A stretch of 64,000 nucleotides of DNA from Planktotalea sp. GTDB taxonomy: Bacteria > Pseudomonadota > Alphaproteobacteria > Rhodobacterales > Rhodobacteraceae. The notes under the pieces were generated by a model. The model was not told the origin of the DNA. It saw only the letters and a list, made by a program, of their open reading frames with translations, and did no database searches. Shown here in pieces: positions 54,467 through 64,000 of the stretch. Where the stretch lies: contig NZ_JABBAL010000030.1 of assembly GCF_018607995.1 (NCBI RefSeq), forward strand, positions 310,001 to 374,000, written 5' to 3'. Position 1 is the stretch's first letter. Every line of letters starts with the position of its first letter. The translations under genes and the position numbers were made by a program.

Positions 54467-55660
54467 ATGCCCGATACATTACTTGGAAGCATTGTCATCA
54501 ACAAGATTCTCGTTGACCCAAATGGGGCGCCCAACTTTGACATGGATGGCAGTGGGACAGCCAACAGCGCCGATGAATACATCGAACTCTACAACACCTC
54601 AGGTGCTGCGATAAACATAGGCGGTTTACAGCTTTGGGACGCAGGTGTCGGCCTTTGGTTCACCTTCCCTGTTGGCACTATGTTTGCTCCGGATGCACGT
54701 GCGATGATTATGTCAGGCGTGCAAACGGGCGGCGCATTGCCAACGGGTGATCCGGGCGATTTGTTCTTTGACGCTGGGCGTGGCTCCTCACTGGGCGACA
54801 ATGGTGGTGACAACGTTAAGCTTCTAGATCCCGCAGGTGCGGGCAATTTTATCTAAGCTACGTTCAATGGCGTTGCTTTGGATGATCCAACGCTGGGCGG
54901 CGGTGGCTATTCCGGCTTTCCTGCGGGTGCGACGCGCAGCGGCGCTGGCTAAAATTTCGGCAATGATACCAATGGTGAATCGCTGCAACGCACAGGCGAC
55001 GGCACGACCACCTTCTTCAGCGCCAGCCCGACTCCCTGTAGCACCAACATTTGCTTTGCAAATGGCACGCGGCTTTTAACCCCGTCCGGCCAGCGCAAAG
55101 TCGAAGACCTCTCTGTTAGCGATTTGGTTCTAACTTCTGGTGGCACGCCAGAGCCAATCTGTTGGGTTTTCGCAAAAACGTGGCAAACGCGCGATACTGA
55201 GATCCTTCACAATTTGCGTCCAGCTTGCATCTCTCAAGTTGCCCTTGGGCCAAACCTGCCAGCACGTGATTTACGGATCTCGCAACAACATCGCATCTTG
55301 GTTCAAGGGGCAATTGCTAAACGTATGTTTGGTGTTAAGGAAATGCTTGTGCCTTCAATAACATTTCTACCATTACCAGGAATTTACGTTGAAAAGTAAA
55401 AGATTACTATTTCGTACTTTCACATTATGCTCGATCAACACGAAATTCTGATAGCTGAAGGGATTAAAAGCGAAAGCCTCTATCTTGGACCGCAAGCACT
55501 CTCATCAATTCCAAGCTTGGCGCTCAAAGATACGCCCGCAGTATTGGGGCTCAAGCGGTCACAGTTAAAGCACTGTGAAATAGAAGCTGCGCGTACTATC
55601 GCCCCGATAAAGCAAGCCCGCCGTCTTGTTCAAAGACACCGACGCAACGACAAGTTTTGA
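54467..55660 (+). pseudogene. Lamin-tail plus Hint-domain protein with three in-frame stops
   Basis: A single frame of 398 codons from ATG 54467 to TGA 55660 keeps domain-level sequence throughout. First is a lamin-tail domain (SIVINKILVDPNGAPNF, EYIELYNTSGAAINIGGLQL). Next is a linker. Last is a Hint (Hedgehog/intein-like) domain (CFANGTRLLTPSGQRKVEDL, ARDLRISQQHRILVQGAIAKRMFG, DQHEILIAEGIKSESLYLG). It is broken by TAA at 54854-54856, 54950-54952 and 55397-55399. Such Hint proteins are common secreted or surface proteins in Rhodobacterales. The first 129 residues could still be translated. Confidence 0.85.
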
Positions 55661-55670
55661 TCGCACAGCA

Positions 55671-56264
55671 TTAAGCCCAGTCTTGCAAGCGCGCGACGTA
55701 GCGTGCGAGCGTGTCGATTTCGAGGTTCACAGCATCACCCACCTGTGCGTCACCCCATGTCGTCGCCGTCTTGGTGTGCGGAATAAAGTTGATCCCGAAA
55801 TCCGTGCCATTCACTTCGTTAACCGTCAAAGATGTGCCGTTCAACGCGACAGATCCTTTAGGCGCGACAAATTTCGCAAGTGCCTCAGGCGCGCGCAAGG
55901 TTACGCGCGTGCTATCCCCTTCATCATATATCTCAATAATTTCAGCAACACCATCCACATGACCCGACACAATATGCCCGCCAAGCTCATCCCCGACCTT
56001 AAGCGCCCGCTCTAAGTTCAGACGACGACCCGCAGACCATTTGTTCGCGCCGATATTGGTCAAATTCACGGTCTCTGCGCTGATTTGCACATCAAACCAA
56101 TCTGCGCCCAGCTCAATCACCGTCAAACAGACACCATCGCATGCGATCGAGGCCCCGACATCAATGCCCGACGTCACATATGACGTGCCGATCCGTGCAA
56201 GCAAATCGCCCTGCATCTCAGTTTTGCGCACGTCTCCAATATCTGTGATGATCCCTGTGAACAT
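55671..56264 (-). CDS. ribE: Riboflavin synthase, alpha subunit
   Basis: This enzyme dismutates two lumazine molecules to riboflavin. The 197-residue product from ATG 56264 shows the duplicated lumazine-binding repeats: MFTGIITDIGDV with IACDGVCLTV, then GGHIVSGHVDGV with VALNGTSLTVNEV. The end reads NLEIDTLARYVARL. It is separated from ribD by the kps remnants, although both face the same way. Confidence 0.94.
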   Translation of the reverse strand: MFTGIITDIGDVRKTEMQGDLLARIGTSYVTSGIDVGASIACDGVCLTVIELGADWFDVQISAETVNLTNIGANKWSAGRRLNLERALKVGDELGGHIVSGHVDGVAEIIEIYDEGDSTRVTLRAPEALAKFVAPKGSVALNGTSLTVNEVNGTDFGINFIPHTKTATTWGDAQVGDAVNLEIDTLARYVARLQDWA

Positions 56265-56382
56265 TGGTACTGGCTCCAAGTTATGCCGCAAACTAAATGG
56301 GGAAAACAAAGCAAATCTTTGCCTTAATTTCTCCAAAGAGGCGGTCTATGATTGTTTACAAATAACGAGTAAACTGTATGCT

Positions 56383-57605
56383 ATGAGCACCGCAACGGCG
56401 AAAAGTCCTGTTTTTTCTATTTCAAGGACCACACGGTCCTTTCTTTCAGCGCTTGGGGCGTATGCTTCATCGTGCAGGGGCTGGTGTGTGACGTCTGGGC
56501 TTTAATGCTAGCGGTCACGGATTCTGGTTTCAACCCTCCACCAACATCCCGTTTCGCGGTGCTTTGCAGGATTGGGACAACACATTTGATACGCTTATCG
56601 CCCCAAAAGTCGTCACTGACTCCGTGCTCTATGGCGACACGCGCCCTGTGCATGCCCAAGCTGTTGCGCGTGCCAATGCACTTGGGCTGCGCGTTCATGT
56701 CTTTGAAGAAGGCCACATGCGGCCTTTCTGGGTGGCCTATGAACGCGACGGATCTAATGGCAATTCGCGCCTGATGAACACTACCGTGTCTGAGATGCAA
56801 ACTGCACTCAAACGCTCTGACATGGAAGCGCCGATGCCGCAAAGCCATTGGGGCGGTATGCGCCAGCATGTTTTTTGTGGCGCGCTCTATCATTGGTTCG
56901 TGATGTTTCGACACGGCCAATAACGCCACTTCCGGACCCACCGCGATATTCCAATGATCAAAGAATTCGGGCTCTATGTAAAGCGTCTCCCGTTGATGCC
57001 AATTCAAGTTATTGAATGCCGCATTGCCACTTGGCGCATCAGTAATGATGGTTTTCCCTTCCATCTCGCACTTTTGCAGCTCGAGCATGACAGTTCTTTT
57101 CAGATGCATTCCCACTTCGACACCATGACCAACTTCCTAGAACTGGTGATCCGCGATTTTGCCAAAGGTGCCCCACAGCACCACCATTTGGTTTTCAAAG
57201 CACATCCACTGGAAGATGGTCGCGTGCCCATGCGTAAATCCTTGAAGGAAATGGTCGCGCGATTTGGCGTTTCGGACCGTGTGCACTACGTGCGCGGTGC
57301 CAAACTTGCGCGTTTACTCAATGATTCACGCACCGCCGTCAGAATGAACTCAACCTCAGGGCAACAGGTTCTATGGCGCGGCATCCCGCTTAAAACCTTT
57401 GGCAGCGCAGTCTATTCCAAGCCTGAATTCGTCTCCGATCAGCCCCTCGTCCAGTTTTTCAAGGCCGATGAGCGCCCTAATGAACGAGCGTACAAAGATT
57501 ATCGCCGCTAACTTTTGGAGACCAGCCAAGTCCCTGGCGGCTTTTATTCTGCGCGCTATCGGCGTCAATTGCCGCGCCATGTGCCACGCCGTCAACATCA
57601 ACTAA
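56383..57605 (+). pseudogene. kpsS: Capsule polysaccharide export/transfer protein KpsS, broken
   Basis: KpsS adds beta-Kdo to the lipid anchor of group 2 capsules. From ATG 56383 the frame fails after KSPVF because of one extra T in the T6 run at 56411-56416. The true sequence continues in another frame (LFQGPHGPFFQRLGRM). That frame then carries TGA 56489-56491 in place of Trp (GAGV-stop-RLGFNA), TAA 56921-56923 in place of a likely Tyr (HGQ-stop-RHFR) and TAA 57509-57511, also at a Tyr position (DYRR-stop-LLETSQ). Between the stops, family sequence is well kept (LYGDTRPVHAQAVA, FKAHPLEDGR, RVHYVRGAKLARLLND). The 3' boundary is approximate. Confidence 0.85.
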
Positions 57606-58771
57606 GCCGCGCGCAATTATTCGCGGCCGCGATGATCCTCTATCCTAAATAGTATGACCTATATTGCGATTGCCTCTGCGATTTAGAAACCGCTATTGAT
57701 AGGTTAGACGCGCAAACACGCGCGCAGCGCGAAGACCACAAAGGCTGGGTAGCAAGCGGCATACGCCTGTGGAAACGCACGCCTTTTCAGCGTGCATTTG
57801 GTCAAACACAACCTGTCATATTCGAAGACAATCAAAGCCACGTCGAAGCCGCAATCAGTGCAGATCGCCGCCATATGGTCTGGGCCGGCGCGAAGGATGT
57901 CCTCGTTGGTAATTACACGACTTATGTGGAAGACGGATTTTTACGTTCCGAAGGCCTCAGCGCAGAAGTGGTCGCGCCGCTGTCCTTGATTTTGGATAAT
58001 CTTGGCGTCGACTACGATCCTACCCGCCCGAGCCGCCTCGAAGAGTTCCTGCGCATGCGCAAGATCCTGCGTCCTCATCAAAAACAGCGCGCGGAGCGGA
58101 TGATTGCGGCGCTGATCAAAGCGCGTTTAAGTAAATATAATGTTGGCTCACCCAAGCTGGTCGATCTGCCGAAAGGCCATCGCATTCTAGTGCCAGGCCA
58201 AGTCGAAGACGACGCTTCGATCCTAACCGGAACCAAATAGATCAACACAAACATGGCCTTGCTCAGCGCTGGGCGCGCCGTAAACCGTGACGCTGTGATC
58301 CTTTACAAAGCCCAGCCAGATGTCGAAGCGGGTTTGCGCAAAGGTTTGGTTGCGAACGAGAATACAGCGCATCTTTGTGACGCAGTTTTACATAAATGCG
58401 ATCCCATTGCCGCCATCGACGCGTCGGATGAGGTCTGGACCATGACCTCCCTCCTTGGGTTTGAAGCCTTGTTGCGCGGTAAAACCGTCACCTGTCTTGG
58501 CGCACCCTTTTATGCGGGATGGGGCCTCACGAGGGACCTTGGTCCTGTTCCGGCATGGCGCAGTACAGAGATTACACTCGAAAGTTTGGTGCACGCTGCC
58601 TTCATCGACAATCCGCGCTATTTCGATTCAATAACGCAGCAACCCTGCCCCGCAGAAGTCGTTCTGGAACGTCTTGCATCGGGTAAAGTGACAAAGCCCA
58701 AACTGCTCAATCGAATCTTGTCGAAGCTTCAGGGCCTATTAGCGTCGAAGGCCCACTTTTGGCTTAGCTAG
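57606..58771 (+). pseudogene. kpsC: Capsule polysaccharide synthesis protein KpsC, N-terminal half lost
   Basis: KpsC is a two-domain Kdo transferase of about 650-700 residues. Here only the tail of the first domain (RAQLFAAAMILYP) and the second domain (CDLETAIDRLDAQTR, VEDGFLRSEGLSAEVV, VDYDPTRPSRLEEFL, HRILVPGQVEDDAS, DEVWTMTSLLGFEALLRG) remain. TAG at 57650-57652 and TAG at 58238-58240 interrupt the frame. The remnant is in frame with the end of kpsS, consistent with a deletion that removed the kpsC start. The end overlaps the convergent ribD stop by 4 bases. Capsule anchoring by these enzymes should be lost. Confidence 0.85.
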
Positions 58772-59862
58772 GCGCGCTGCCAGATATGTTCAATATCCGC
58801 ACCAAGTTGACGATGCGAAGCTAGGCGAAACCGTGCAGCATCCGCCAAAACATCATGCCCCATGCGAGCAAGACCTGCCAAACCATCGCCGCCAATCGCG
58901 ACACCCGCAGAATGGATGACCAAGCTATCCACCAAATCCGCGCGCAAAAGCGAGGCAGCCAAATGACCCCCCCCTTCACAAAACACTCGCGTTAATCCTT
59001 TTTGGCCAAGGGCTTGCAACATCTGATGCGGTTCAAGACCTGACGCGTCCATCTCGCAAGCGATCAACTCCGCGCCAAGATCGATCCACGCTGCGCGATC
59101 CCCATCTTTGACGTCAGATCCATGGCAAAGCCACACAGGAACATCCCGCGCGGTTTTAGCAAGCGAGCTCTCGAGATCGATCTTCAAGCTTTGGGCTGCA
59201 ACAACGCGCACAGGCTGATGACCTATGCCTAAGCCTCGCACGGTCAGCGATGGATCATCACCGCGCGCAGTCCCCGCGCCAATCAGCACTGCATCATGCG
59301 TTGCACGCATAGCATGGACAGCACGTCGCGCCTCTGAGCCGGTGATCCATTGGCTGTCACCTGTGCGCGTGGCAATTCGCCCATCCAGGCTCAGCGCCAG
59401 CTTCAAGGTCACAGACGGGCGACCAACTTCTGTTTTCAAGAAAAACCCAGCGTTACTCTCAGCCGCGTCTTTCGCACAAATTCCATTCTCAACAACAACA
59501 CCAGCCTCGCGCAGTTGTGCGAAGCCACGGCCAGACACACGCGGATCACTATCTTCGATTGCGGCAACTACTCGCGCTATCCCTGCTTCAATAAGGGCTT
59601 CACTACAAGGCGGCGTTTGCCCATGATGCGCGCAAGGCTCCAGCGTGACGTAAGCCGTCGCCCCATTCGCGCGCTTGCCCGCTTGCAACAAGGCGACGGT
59701 TTCTGCATGAGGACGTCCGCCCACCTGCGTCCAACCACGACCCACGATGCGACCAGCGTTCACGAGCACACAGCCCACCGCAGGATTAGGCCATGTACGA
59801 CCAAGGCCCCGCCGCGCAAGCGATAAAGCCATTTTCATATAAGCTTGATCGCTTAAGATCAC
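58768..59862 (-). CDS. ribD: Riboflavin biosynthesis deaminase/reductase
   Basis: This bifunctional enzyme deaminates and then reduces the pyrimidine intermediate of riboflavin synthesis. The 364-residue product has an N-terminal cytidine-deaminase-like zinc site ([19 protein letters not shown]) and a C-terminal reductase domain ([52 protein letters not shown]). Its ATG overlaps the nrdR stop (ATGA), so the two are coupled. Confidence 0.94.
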   Translation of the reverse strand: MILSDQAYMKMALSLARRGLGRTWPNPAVGCVLVNAGRIVGRGWTQVGGRPHAETVALLQAGKRANGATAYVTLEPCAHHGQTPPCSEALIEAGIARVVAAIEDSDPRVSGRGFAQLREAGVVVENGICAKDAAESNAGFFLKTEVGRPSVTLKLALSLDGRIATRTGDSQWITGSEARRAVHAMRATHDAVLIGAGTARGDDPSLTVRGLGIGHQPVRVVAAQSLKIDLESSLAKTARDVPVWLCHGSDVKDGDRAAWIDLGAELIACEMDASGLEPHQMLQALGQKGLTRVFCEGGGHLAASLLRADLVDSLVIHSAGVAIGGDGLAGLARMGHDVLADAARFRLASHRQLGADIEHIWQRA

Positions 59863-60326
59863 TCTTCGGGCGTCACGTCTGGACGCAACTCAGAAACGAA
59901 TTTATCAAAGTCATCAGCGGCTTGGAAGTTTTTGTAAACACTCGCAAAGCGAACATAGGCGACAGTGTCGATCCGTGCCAAAGCTTCCATGACGATCTCA
60001 CCAATCTGCTTAGAATTGATGTCTGTCTCACCCATGCTCTCCAATCGGCGCACAATACCCGAGATCATTTGATCCATCCGCTCAGGTTCAACAGGTCGTT
60101 TCTGAAGCGCGATCCGAATAGAGCGTTCCAGCTTGTCACGATCAAAATCTTCGCGACGGCCATTGGACTTGATAACCACCAAATCACGTAGCTGAACGCG
60201 CTCATATGTTGTAAATCGTCCACCACACGCTGGGCAAAAACGCCGCCGACGAATGGACACATGATCCTCGGCAGGACGTGAATCCTTCACCTGAGTATCT
60301 ATATTTCCGCAAAATGGGCAGCGCAT
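59859..60326 (-). CDS. nrdR: Transcriptional repressor NrdR
   Basis: NrdR senses ATP/dATP and represses ribonucleotide reductase genes. The 155-residue product from ATG 60326 has the zinc ribbon (CPFCG and CPACG, with RRRRFC between) and the ATP-cone domain ([37 protein letters not shown]). The longer upstream frame has no family support. It is first in the nrdR-ribD pair. Confidence 0.95.
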   Translation of the reverse strand: MRCPFCGNIDTQVKDSRPAEDHVSIRRRRFCPACGGRFTTYERVQLRDLVVIKSNGRREDFDRDKLERSIRIALQKRPVEPERMDQMISGIVRRLESMGETDINSKQIGEIVMEALARIDTVAYVRFASVYKNFQAADDFDKFVSELRPDVTPEE

Positions 60327-60515
60327 GGCCGTCCCCCTTATATACTGTCTCTGCCTCTGGCTGTGGATTTGCCCCACTTATCCACAGGAAGTATACGCCC
60401 TCCGCTAGAGTTTGGGTAGAGTGTAATTAGGGACGCTGTATCTAGTGTGGCGCGTAAGACTCAAAAATGCGGCAACATAGGCGCTGGCTTAGCAGCCCTC
60501 GCCCCATCGGTTTGT

Positions 60516-60985
60516 CTAAGCGCAATATTTCTGGCCAGACATTTCCTTCGCATCAAACAGTGGGTAAAAATACGCCTCTGTCACGCTATCCGCGTCACAA
60601 ATCAATTCGGCAATTTTGATGTCTTTCTCAGTTACAATCAAACTTCTGTCGCTTTTCTAATCGTCAAAGTTACGTTCGATCGCAAAAGACAAGATGTAGG
60701 AATAGATATCATTATACGGGGTTACATCTTCCCAAATCACACGTGCGACACCGTTCCATGGCGTCATCGAAATGCCCCTCGCCTGGCGTGCAAGCAACAT
60801 ATCAGGTATGCGATCAGTCGCTCCAAAACGGTAAAGCACAATGTCATCTTGCAAACATAAATCGACCGTTTTTTCACCATCGCTAAAGGTGCAGTGAAAC
60901 AACGGCTGACTTGCGCCAAAACAGCTGGCCTGCGCAGTTGCATCAAGGCTCATAGCGAGGAAATAACGCCACAAAACAGCCCCAT
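60516..60985 (-). pseudogene. Conserved secreted protein, frameshift and nonsense
   Basis: ATG 60983-60985 follows a strong ribosome site (AAGGAG, 8 bases upstream) and begins a signal-peptide frame (MGLF). It slips at a four-T run (60973-60976 on the plus strand): adding one T restores LWRYFLAMSLDATAQAS. The mature part (CFGASQPLFHCTFSDGEKTVDLCLQDD, MTPWNGVARVIWEDV) is interrupted by TAG at 60657-60659. It continues in frame (SLIVTEKDIKIAELICD, FYPLFDAKEMSG) to TAG 60516-60518. The family is a small cysteine-containing periplasmic protein seen in Rhodobacterales, function unknown. Confidence 0.72.
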
Positions 60986-61030
60986 CAAACCCGCTCCTTG
61001 CAAATACTTAGTAACTCTGGCCAACACCGA

Positions 61031-61303
61031 TCAGAAGAGACGTTCGCCTACTTGATCAATCATCTGCTTGGCTTTGCCAATAGACGCTTCATTGCATTGA
61101 TCGAGGTTAGCAATCGTATCTGCACGGATCAGGCGATGGGTCTTTAACTCCCCATCCACCTCTTTTTCGATCACAGCACAAAGGCGATAGCCTTGGCTTT
61201 CTTTCATGGGTTCTGCCGTGATGCGGAAGTCCAGATACTCCACTGAATTATCTACAGGGCTCGCGCTTTTCTTGGACCCAAACAAACGTGAAAGTAACGA
61301 CAT
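61031..61303 (-). CDS. HlyU-family protein
   Basis: The 90-residue product matches the small HlyU family (SLLSRLFGSKK at the start, EYLDFRITAEPMKESQGYRLCAVIEKE). The family has been linked to transcriptional activation of virulence or stress genes, but function in roseobacters is not settled. It lies 9 bases after rpoD on the same strand and is likely co-transcribed with it. Confidence 0.85.
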   Translation of the reverse strand: MSLLSRLFGSKKSASPVDNSVEYLDFRITAEPMKESQGYRLCAVIEKEVDGELKTHRLIRADTIANLDQCNEASIGKAKQMIDQVGERLF

Positions 61304-61312
61304 CCCTCGCCC

Positions 61313-63292
61313 TTACTGATCTAGGAAGCTACGTAGCTTACGCGAACGACTTGGATGCTTGAGCTTACGCAGGGCTTTCGCTTCAATCTGGCGAATACGT
61401 TCGCGCGTCACGCTGAACTGCTGACCCACCTCTTCAAGCGTGTGATCGGTATTCATACCGATGCCAAAACGCATCCGCAAAACACGCTCTTCACGCGGCG
61501 TGAGCGAGGACAGAACTCGCGTTGTCGTCTCTTTGAGGTTTTCCTGAATGGCGCTGTCCAAAGGCAAAACCGCATTCTTATCCTCAATGAAATCACCAAG
61601 CTGGCTGTCTTCCTCGTCGCCAATCGGCGTCTCCAAAGAAATCGGCTCTTTCGCGATTTTCATTACCTTGCGTACTTTTTCCAGAGGCATTTGCAGCTTG
61701 GCAGCCAGTTCCTCTGGTGTCGGCTCACGACCGATCTCGTGGAGCATTTGACGACCTGTACGCACCAGTTTGTTGATCGTCTCGATCATATGCACTGGAA
61801 TACGAATTGTGCGGGCTTGGTCAGCAATGGAGCGGGTGATTGCCTGACGGATCCACCACGTCGCATAGGTGCTGAATTTATAGCCGCGACGGTATTCAAA
61901 CTTATCGACGGCTTTCATAAGGCCGATATTACCTTCTTGAATTAAATCAAGGAATTGCAGGCCACGGTTTGTGTATTTCTTGGCAATGGAAATCACCAAG
62001 CGAAGGTTGGCTTCAACCATTTCTTTCTTGGCCTGACGCGCTTCTTTTTCGCCTTTCTGAACCTGCTGCACGATGCGACGGAATTCGGAAATATCGAGCC
62101 CAACATATTGACCGACTTGCGCCATATCAACACGCAATTCTTCAACTTTGTCGGTTGAGCGTTCGATGAACATCTGCCAGCCACGCCCCGCCTTGCCAGC
62201 CATTTCTTCCAGCCAGTTCGGGTCAAGCTCACGACCTCGATATGCCTCAACAAATTCACGACGATTGATGCGCGCTTGGTCTGCGAGCTTCACGATGGAG
62301 CTGTCGATGCTCATAACGCGGCGGTTAATACCATAAAGCTGATCAATCAACGCTTCGATGCGGTTGTTGTGTAAGTGCATCTCGTTAACCAAAACAACAA
62401 TCTCAGAACGCAGTTTTTGATAGTTCGCCTCTTGCTTGTCAGAGAAACTATCATCTTCGTTCAAAGTCGCTGAAATCCGACTGTCTTGCATTTGCGAAAG
62501 CTGCTCGTAGAGGCCAGCAATAATTCCCAAAGACTCTAAAGCCTGCGGCTTGAGCGCAGCTTCCATCGTGGCAAGCGACATATTCGCCTGATCATCTTCA
62601 TCATCGTCGTCATCATTGTTGATCGGATTGCCATCCGCATCAATTTCAGCCGTCCCTTCGGCCTTTGGCGCTGACGCCGAATTGGCCGCAGCAGGCACAA
62701 CAGGCGTGGTTTCCTCTTCGCCCATCTGATCGCCAAAGGTAGCTTCAAGGTCGATGACATCACGCAACAAAATATCCTCAGAAAGAAGTTCGTCGCGCCA
62801 AATTGTAATCGCTTGGAAGGTCAGCGGGCTTTCGCACAGCCCTGCAATCATCGTATTGCGACCCGCCTCAATGCGCTTGGCAATCGCTATCTCGCCTTCG
62901 CGCGAGAGCAGCTCGACAGAGCCCATCTCACGCAAATACATACGCACAGGGTCGTCAGTACGATCCAATTTTTCTGACGAAGCCGTGGAAACAGCGACTT
63001 CTTTGTTGATCCCTGCCGCAACAAGATCGGTAGTGCCCTTATCTTCTTCTTCGACGTCTTCGTCTTCTTCGGTTACCTGAATACCCATTTCAGAGAGCAT
63101 CGACATGACGTCCTCGATCTGATCGGAGCTGACCTGATCCGGCGGCAAAACCGCGTTCAACTGGTCGTAAGTAATGAACCCTCGCTCGCGCGCGTCGGCG
63201 ATCATTTTCTTGACGGCGGTTTGGCTCATATCGAGCGTATGCGCAGAGTCCTGATCGTCGGATTTGCGGTCGTCATTGTCTTTGGCGGCCAT
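61313..63292 (-). CDS. rpoD: Primary RNA polymerase sigma factor RpoD (sigma-70)
   Basis: RpoD directs RNA polymerase to housekeeping promoters. The 659-residue product has region 1.1 ([21 protein letters not shown]), region 1.2 ([21 protein letters not shown]) and an acidic non-conserved region ([11 protein letters not shown]). Region 2 ([25 protein letters not shown], then [16 protein letters not shown]) and region 4.2 ([26 protein letters not shown]) follow. It is full length and intact, downstream of dnaG. Confidence 0.97.
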   Translation of the reverse strand: MAAKDNDDRKSDDQDSAHTLDMSQTAVKKMIADARERGFITYDQLNAVLPPDQVSSDQIEDVMSMLSEMGIQVTEEDEDVEEEDKGTTDLVAAGINKEVAVSTASSEKLDRTDDPVRMYLREMGSVELLSREGEIAIAKRIEAGRNTMIAGLCESPLTFQAITIWRDELLSEDILLRDVIDLEATFGDQMGEEETTPVVPAAANSASAPKAEGTAEIDADGNPINNDDDDDEDDQANMSLATMEAALKPQALESLGIIAGLYEQLSQMQDSRISATLNEDDSFSDKQEANYQKLRSEIVVLVNEMHLHNNRIEALIDQLYGINRRVMSIDSSIVKLADQARINRREFVEAYRGRELDPNWLEEMAGKAGRGWQMFIERSTDKVEELRVDMAQVGQYVGLDISEFRRIVQQVQKGEKEARQAKKEMVEANLRLVISIAKKYTNRGLQFLDLIQEGNIGLMKAVDKFEYRRGYKFSTYATWWIRQAITRSIADQARTIRIPVHMIETINKLVRTGRQMLHEIGREPTPEELAAKLQMPLEKVRKVMKIAKEPISLETPIGDEEDSQLGDFIEDKNAVLPLDSAIQENLKETTTRVLSSLTPREERVLRMRFGIGMNTDHTLEEVGQQFSVTRERIRQIEAKALRKLKHPSRSRKLRSFLDQ

Positions 63293-63454
63293 GCAGATGC
63301 TCCTGTGCAGGGCGCTAGACCCCTGAATTGGCTATGGTTCGAACTAGTTGCACAACATAGAACTGATTCGCACCTTCCGAATCATAGCGCGTGAAAGTGA
63401 TTCGAAAACCCGTTTACCCTGATTTCTTTACCTATTCCTCACCAAAATGCCAAT

Positions 63455-64000
63455 TCATGGCTCTTTGGTAACGTTCAACTTCCCGAGCAAAGCATCAAAA
63501 GCACTTTTCTCGTCACGACTGATTCGCGCACCATTCGGGGCAGTGTCATATTCAGCCTTGTCTTCATGTTCACTTCGCATCGCGAGATTTCGCGCTTGCG
63601 CTGCTTGCCCTAACCGCCAGGTCACACTTTCATCGGCGAGCCCCACGAGGTCTTCTGCCGCTTCAGCAACTTCTGCGCTTAGCCCCTGCTCCGCTTCAAG
63701 TTTGGCCAGTTCTTCAGAGATTGCCATCATCGCCATCTCTATATCACCAGGCCGGCGAACGCAGGGTGTAATCGCCACATGGCCCGCGCCGAGCAGATTT
63801 TCAAGGTTATTGATGCCGCGTGCGTCAACTATTTTTTCGCGCAACACTTCTGGACCATGACTGGCATGGGCAAGGATCAGATCGAGAAAGGCGCGGTGCT
63901 CTTGCGTGCTCACGTGCAACTCTTCCAACTGGCCTTCGAATTCGGCAACAACATACGGTGTGCAGATCAAACTCGCGATGATCACCGCTTCACGCATTTG
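63455..64000 (-). CDS. dnaG: DNA primase, C-terminal part
   Basis: The window cuts this gene on the right. Only about the last 182 residues are present, ending at 63455. They correspond to the C-terminal helicase-interacting region (EAVIIASLICTPYVVAEFEGQLEELHVSTQEHRAFLDLIL). No catalytic TOPRIM motif lies within the visible part, so the call rests on this tail and on its place directly upstream of rpoD, the usual dnaG-rpoD order. Initiation lies outside the window. Confidence 0.85.
   Translation of the reverse strand, partial: QMREAVIIASLICTPYVVAEFEGQLEELHVSTQEHRAFLDLILAHASHGPEVLREKIVDARGINNLENLLGAGHVAITPCVRRPGDIEMAMMAISEELAKLEAEQGLSAEVAEAAEDLVGLADESVTWRLGQAAQARNLAMRSEHEDKAEYDTAPNGARISRDEKSAFDALLGKLNVTKEP

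Noticed and set aside
60447..60860. 137-codon plus-strand frame
   Set aside because: Antisense to the broken secreted-protein gene, whose domain sequence is readable on the other strand.
1..64000. Reassignment of TAA or TAG to a sense codon
   Set aside because: Many intact genes end at TAA or TAG exactly at their family's expected C-terminus (accB, the LivM-type permease, acs, the LivG-type ATPase), and core genes never contain internal TAA or TAG.
1..64000. CRISPR, tRNA, rRNA, IS elements, prophage
   Set aside because: None seen: no spaced direct repeats, no cloverleaf-like sequences recognised, and no transposase, integrase or phage structural genes.

Overview
The window looks like a chromosomal segment of a marine alphaproteobacterium of the roseobacter group (Rhodobacterales). 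Several things point that way: an NDUFA12-type complex I subunit gene, an nrdR-ribD-ribE riboflavin locus, a DksA with a single zinc-finger cysteine, DUF2927, DUF2155, DUF2852 and Hint-domain genes, a large TRAP transporter, a Tat-exported ABC binding protein, and RpoD next to DnaG. The genus call rests on gene content and family resemblance only. I saw no rRNA, tRNA, CRISPR array or insertion sequence.

Layout. 1-3.6 kb: 5' part of glnE, broken ybaK, DUF2852 and RDD genes, then intact bpt. 3.6-11.1 kb: a TRAP transporter operon (dctPQM) facing a divergent sensor kinase/LuxR regulator pair and rluE. 11.2-15 kb: an SDR gene and ilvB-ilvN behind a clear branched-chain leader-peptide attenuator. 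15-19.7 kb: a broken XRE regulator, a Rieske oxygenase with a small partner, a broken DUF2189 membrane gene and an amidase. 19.7-26.5 kb: amiC (broken), mrcA and prfB, a flavin monooxygenase, dksA. 26.7-30.7 kb: a MoxR ATPase / DUF2927 lipoprotein / small membrane protein / CoxE-like VWA cluster. 30.7-33 kb: a sulfide (persulfide dioxygenase) operon. 33-34 kb: a dead FliM/FliN-like gene. 34-46.5 kb: a symporter-fused histidine kinase, a lone receiver, a small membrane protein and a ScfR-type regulator, divergent from a five-gene branched-chain-type ABC transporter that leads into acs. 46.6-54.2 kb: an acyl-CoA synthetase, accB-accC-aat, DUF2155-mlaD-NDUFA12, clpX-clpP. 54.4-64 kb: a dead lamin-tail/Hint gene, ribE, dead kpsS-kpsC, ribD-nrdR, a dead secreted-protein gene, hlyU, rpoD and the 3' part of dnaG.

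Two themes stand out. First, the 34-46.5 kb block reads as one sensing-uptake-activation unit for acetate or another short-chain carboxylate: the regulators are of types associated with acetate/propionate control and the last gene is acetyl-CoA synthetase. The substrate is inferred. Second, about eleven accessory genes carry nonsense codons, frameshifts or lost start codons, while every recognisable core gene is intact. That selectivity fits genuine loss of capsule, a flagellar-type switch protein, a secreted Hint protein and membrane proteins better than random sequencing error, although several frameshifts sit in homopolymers and need read-level checking.
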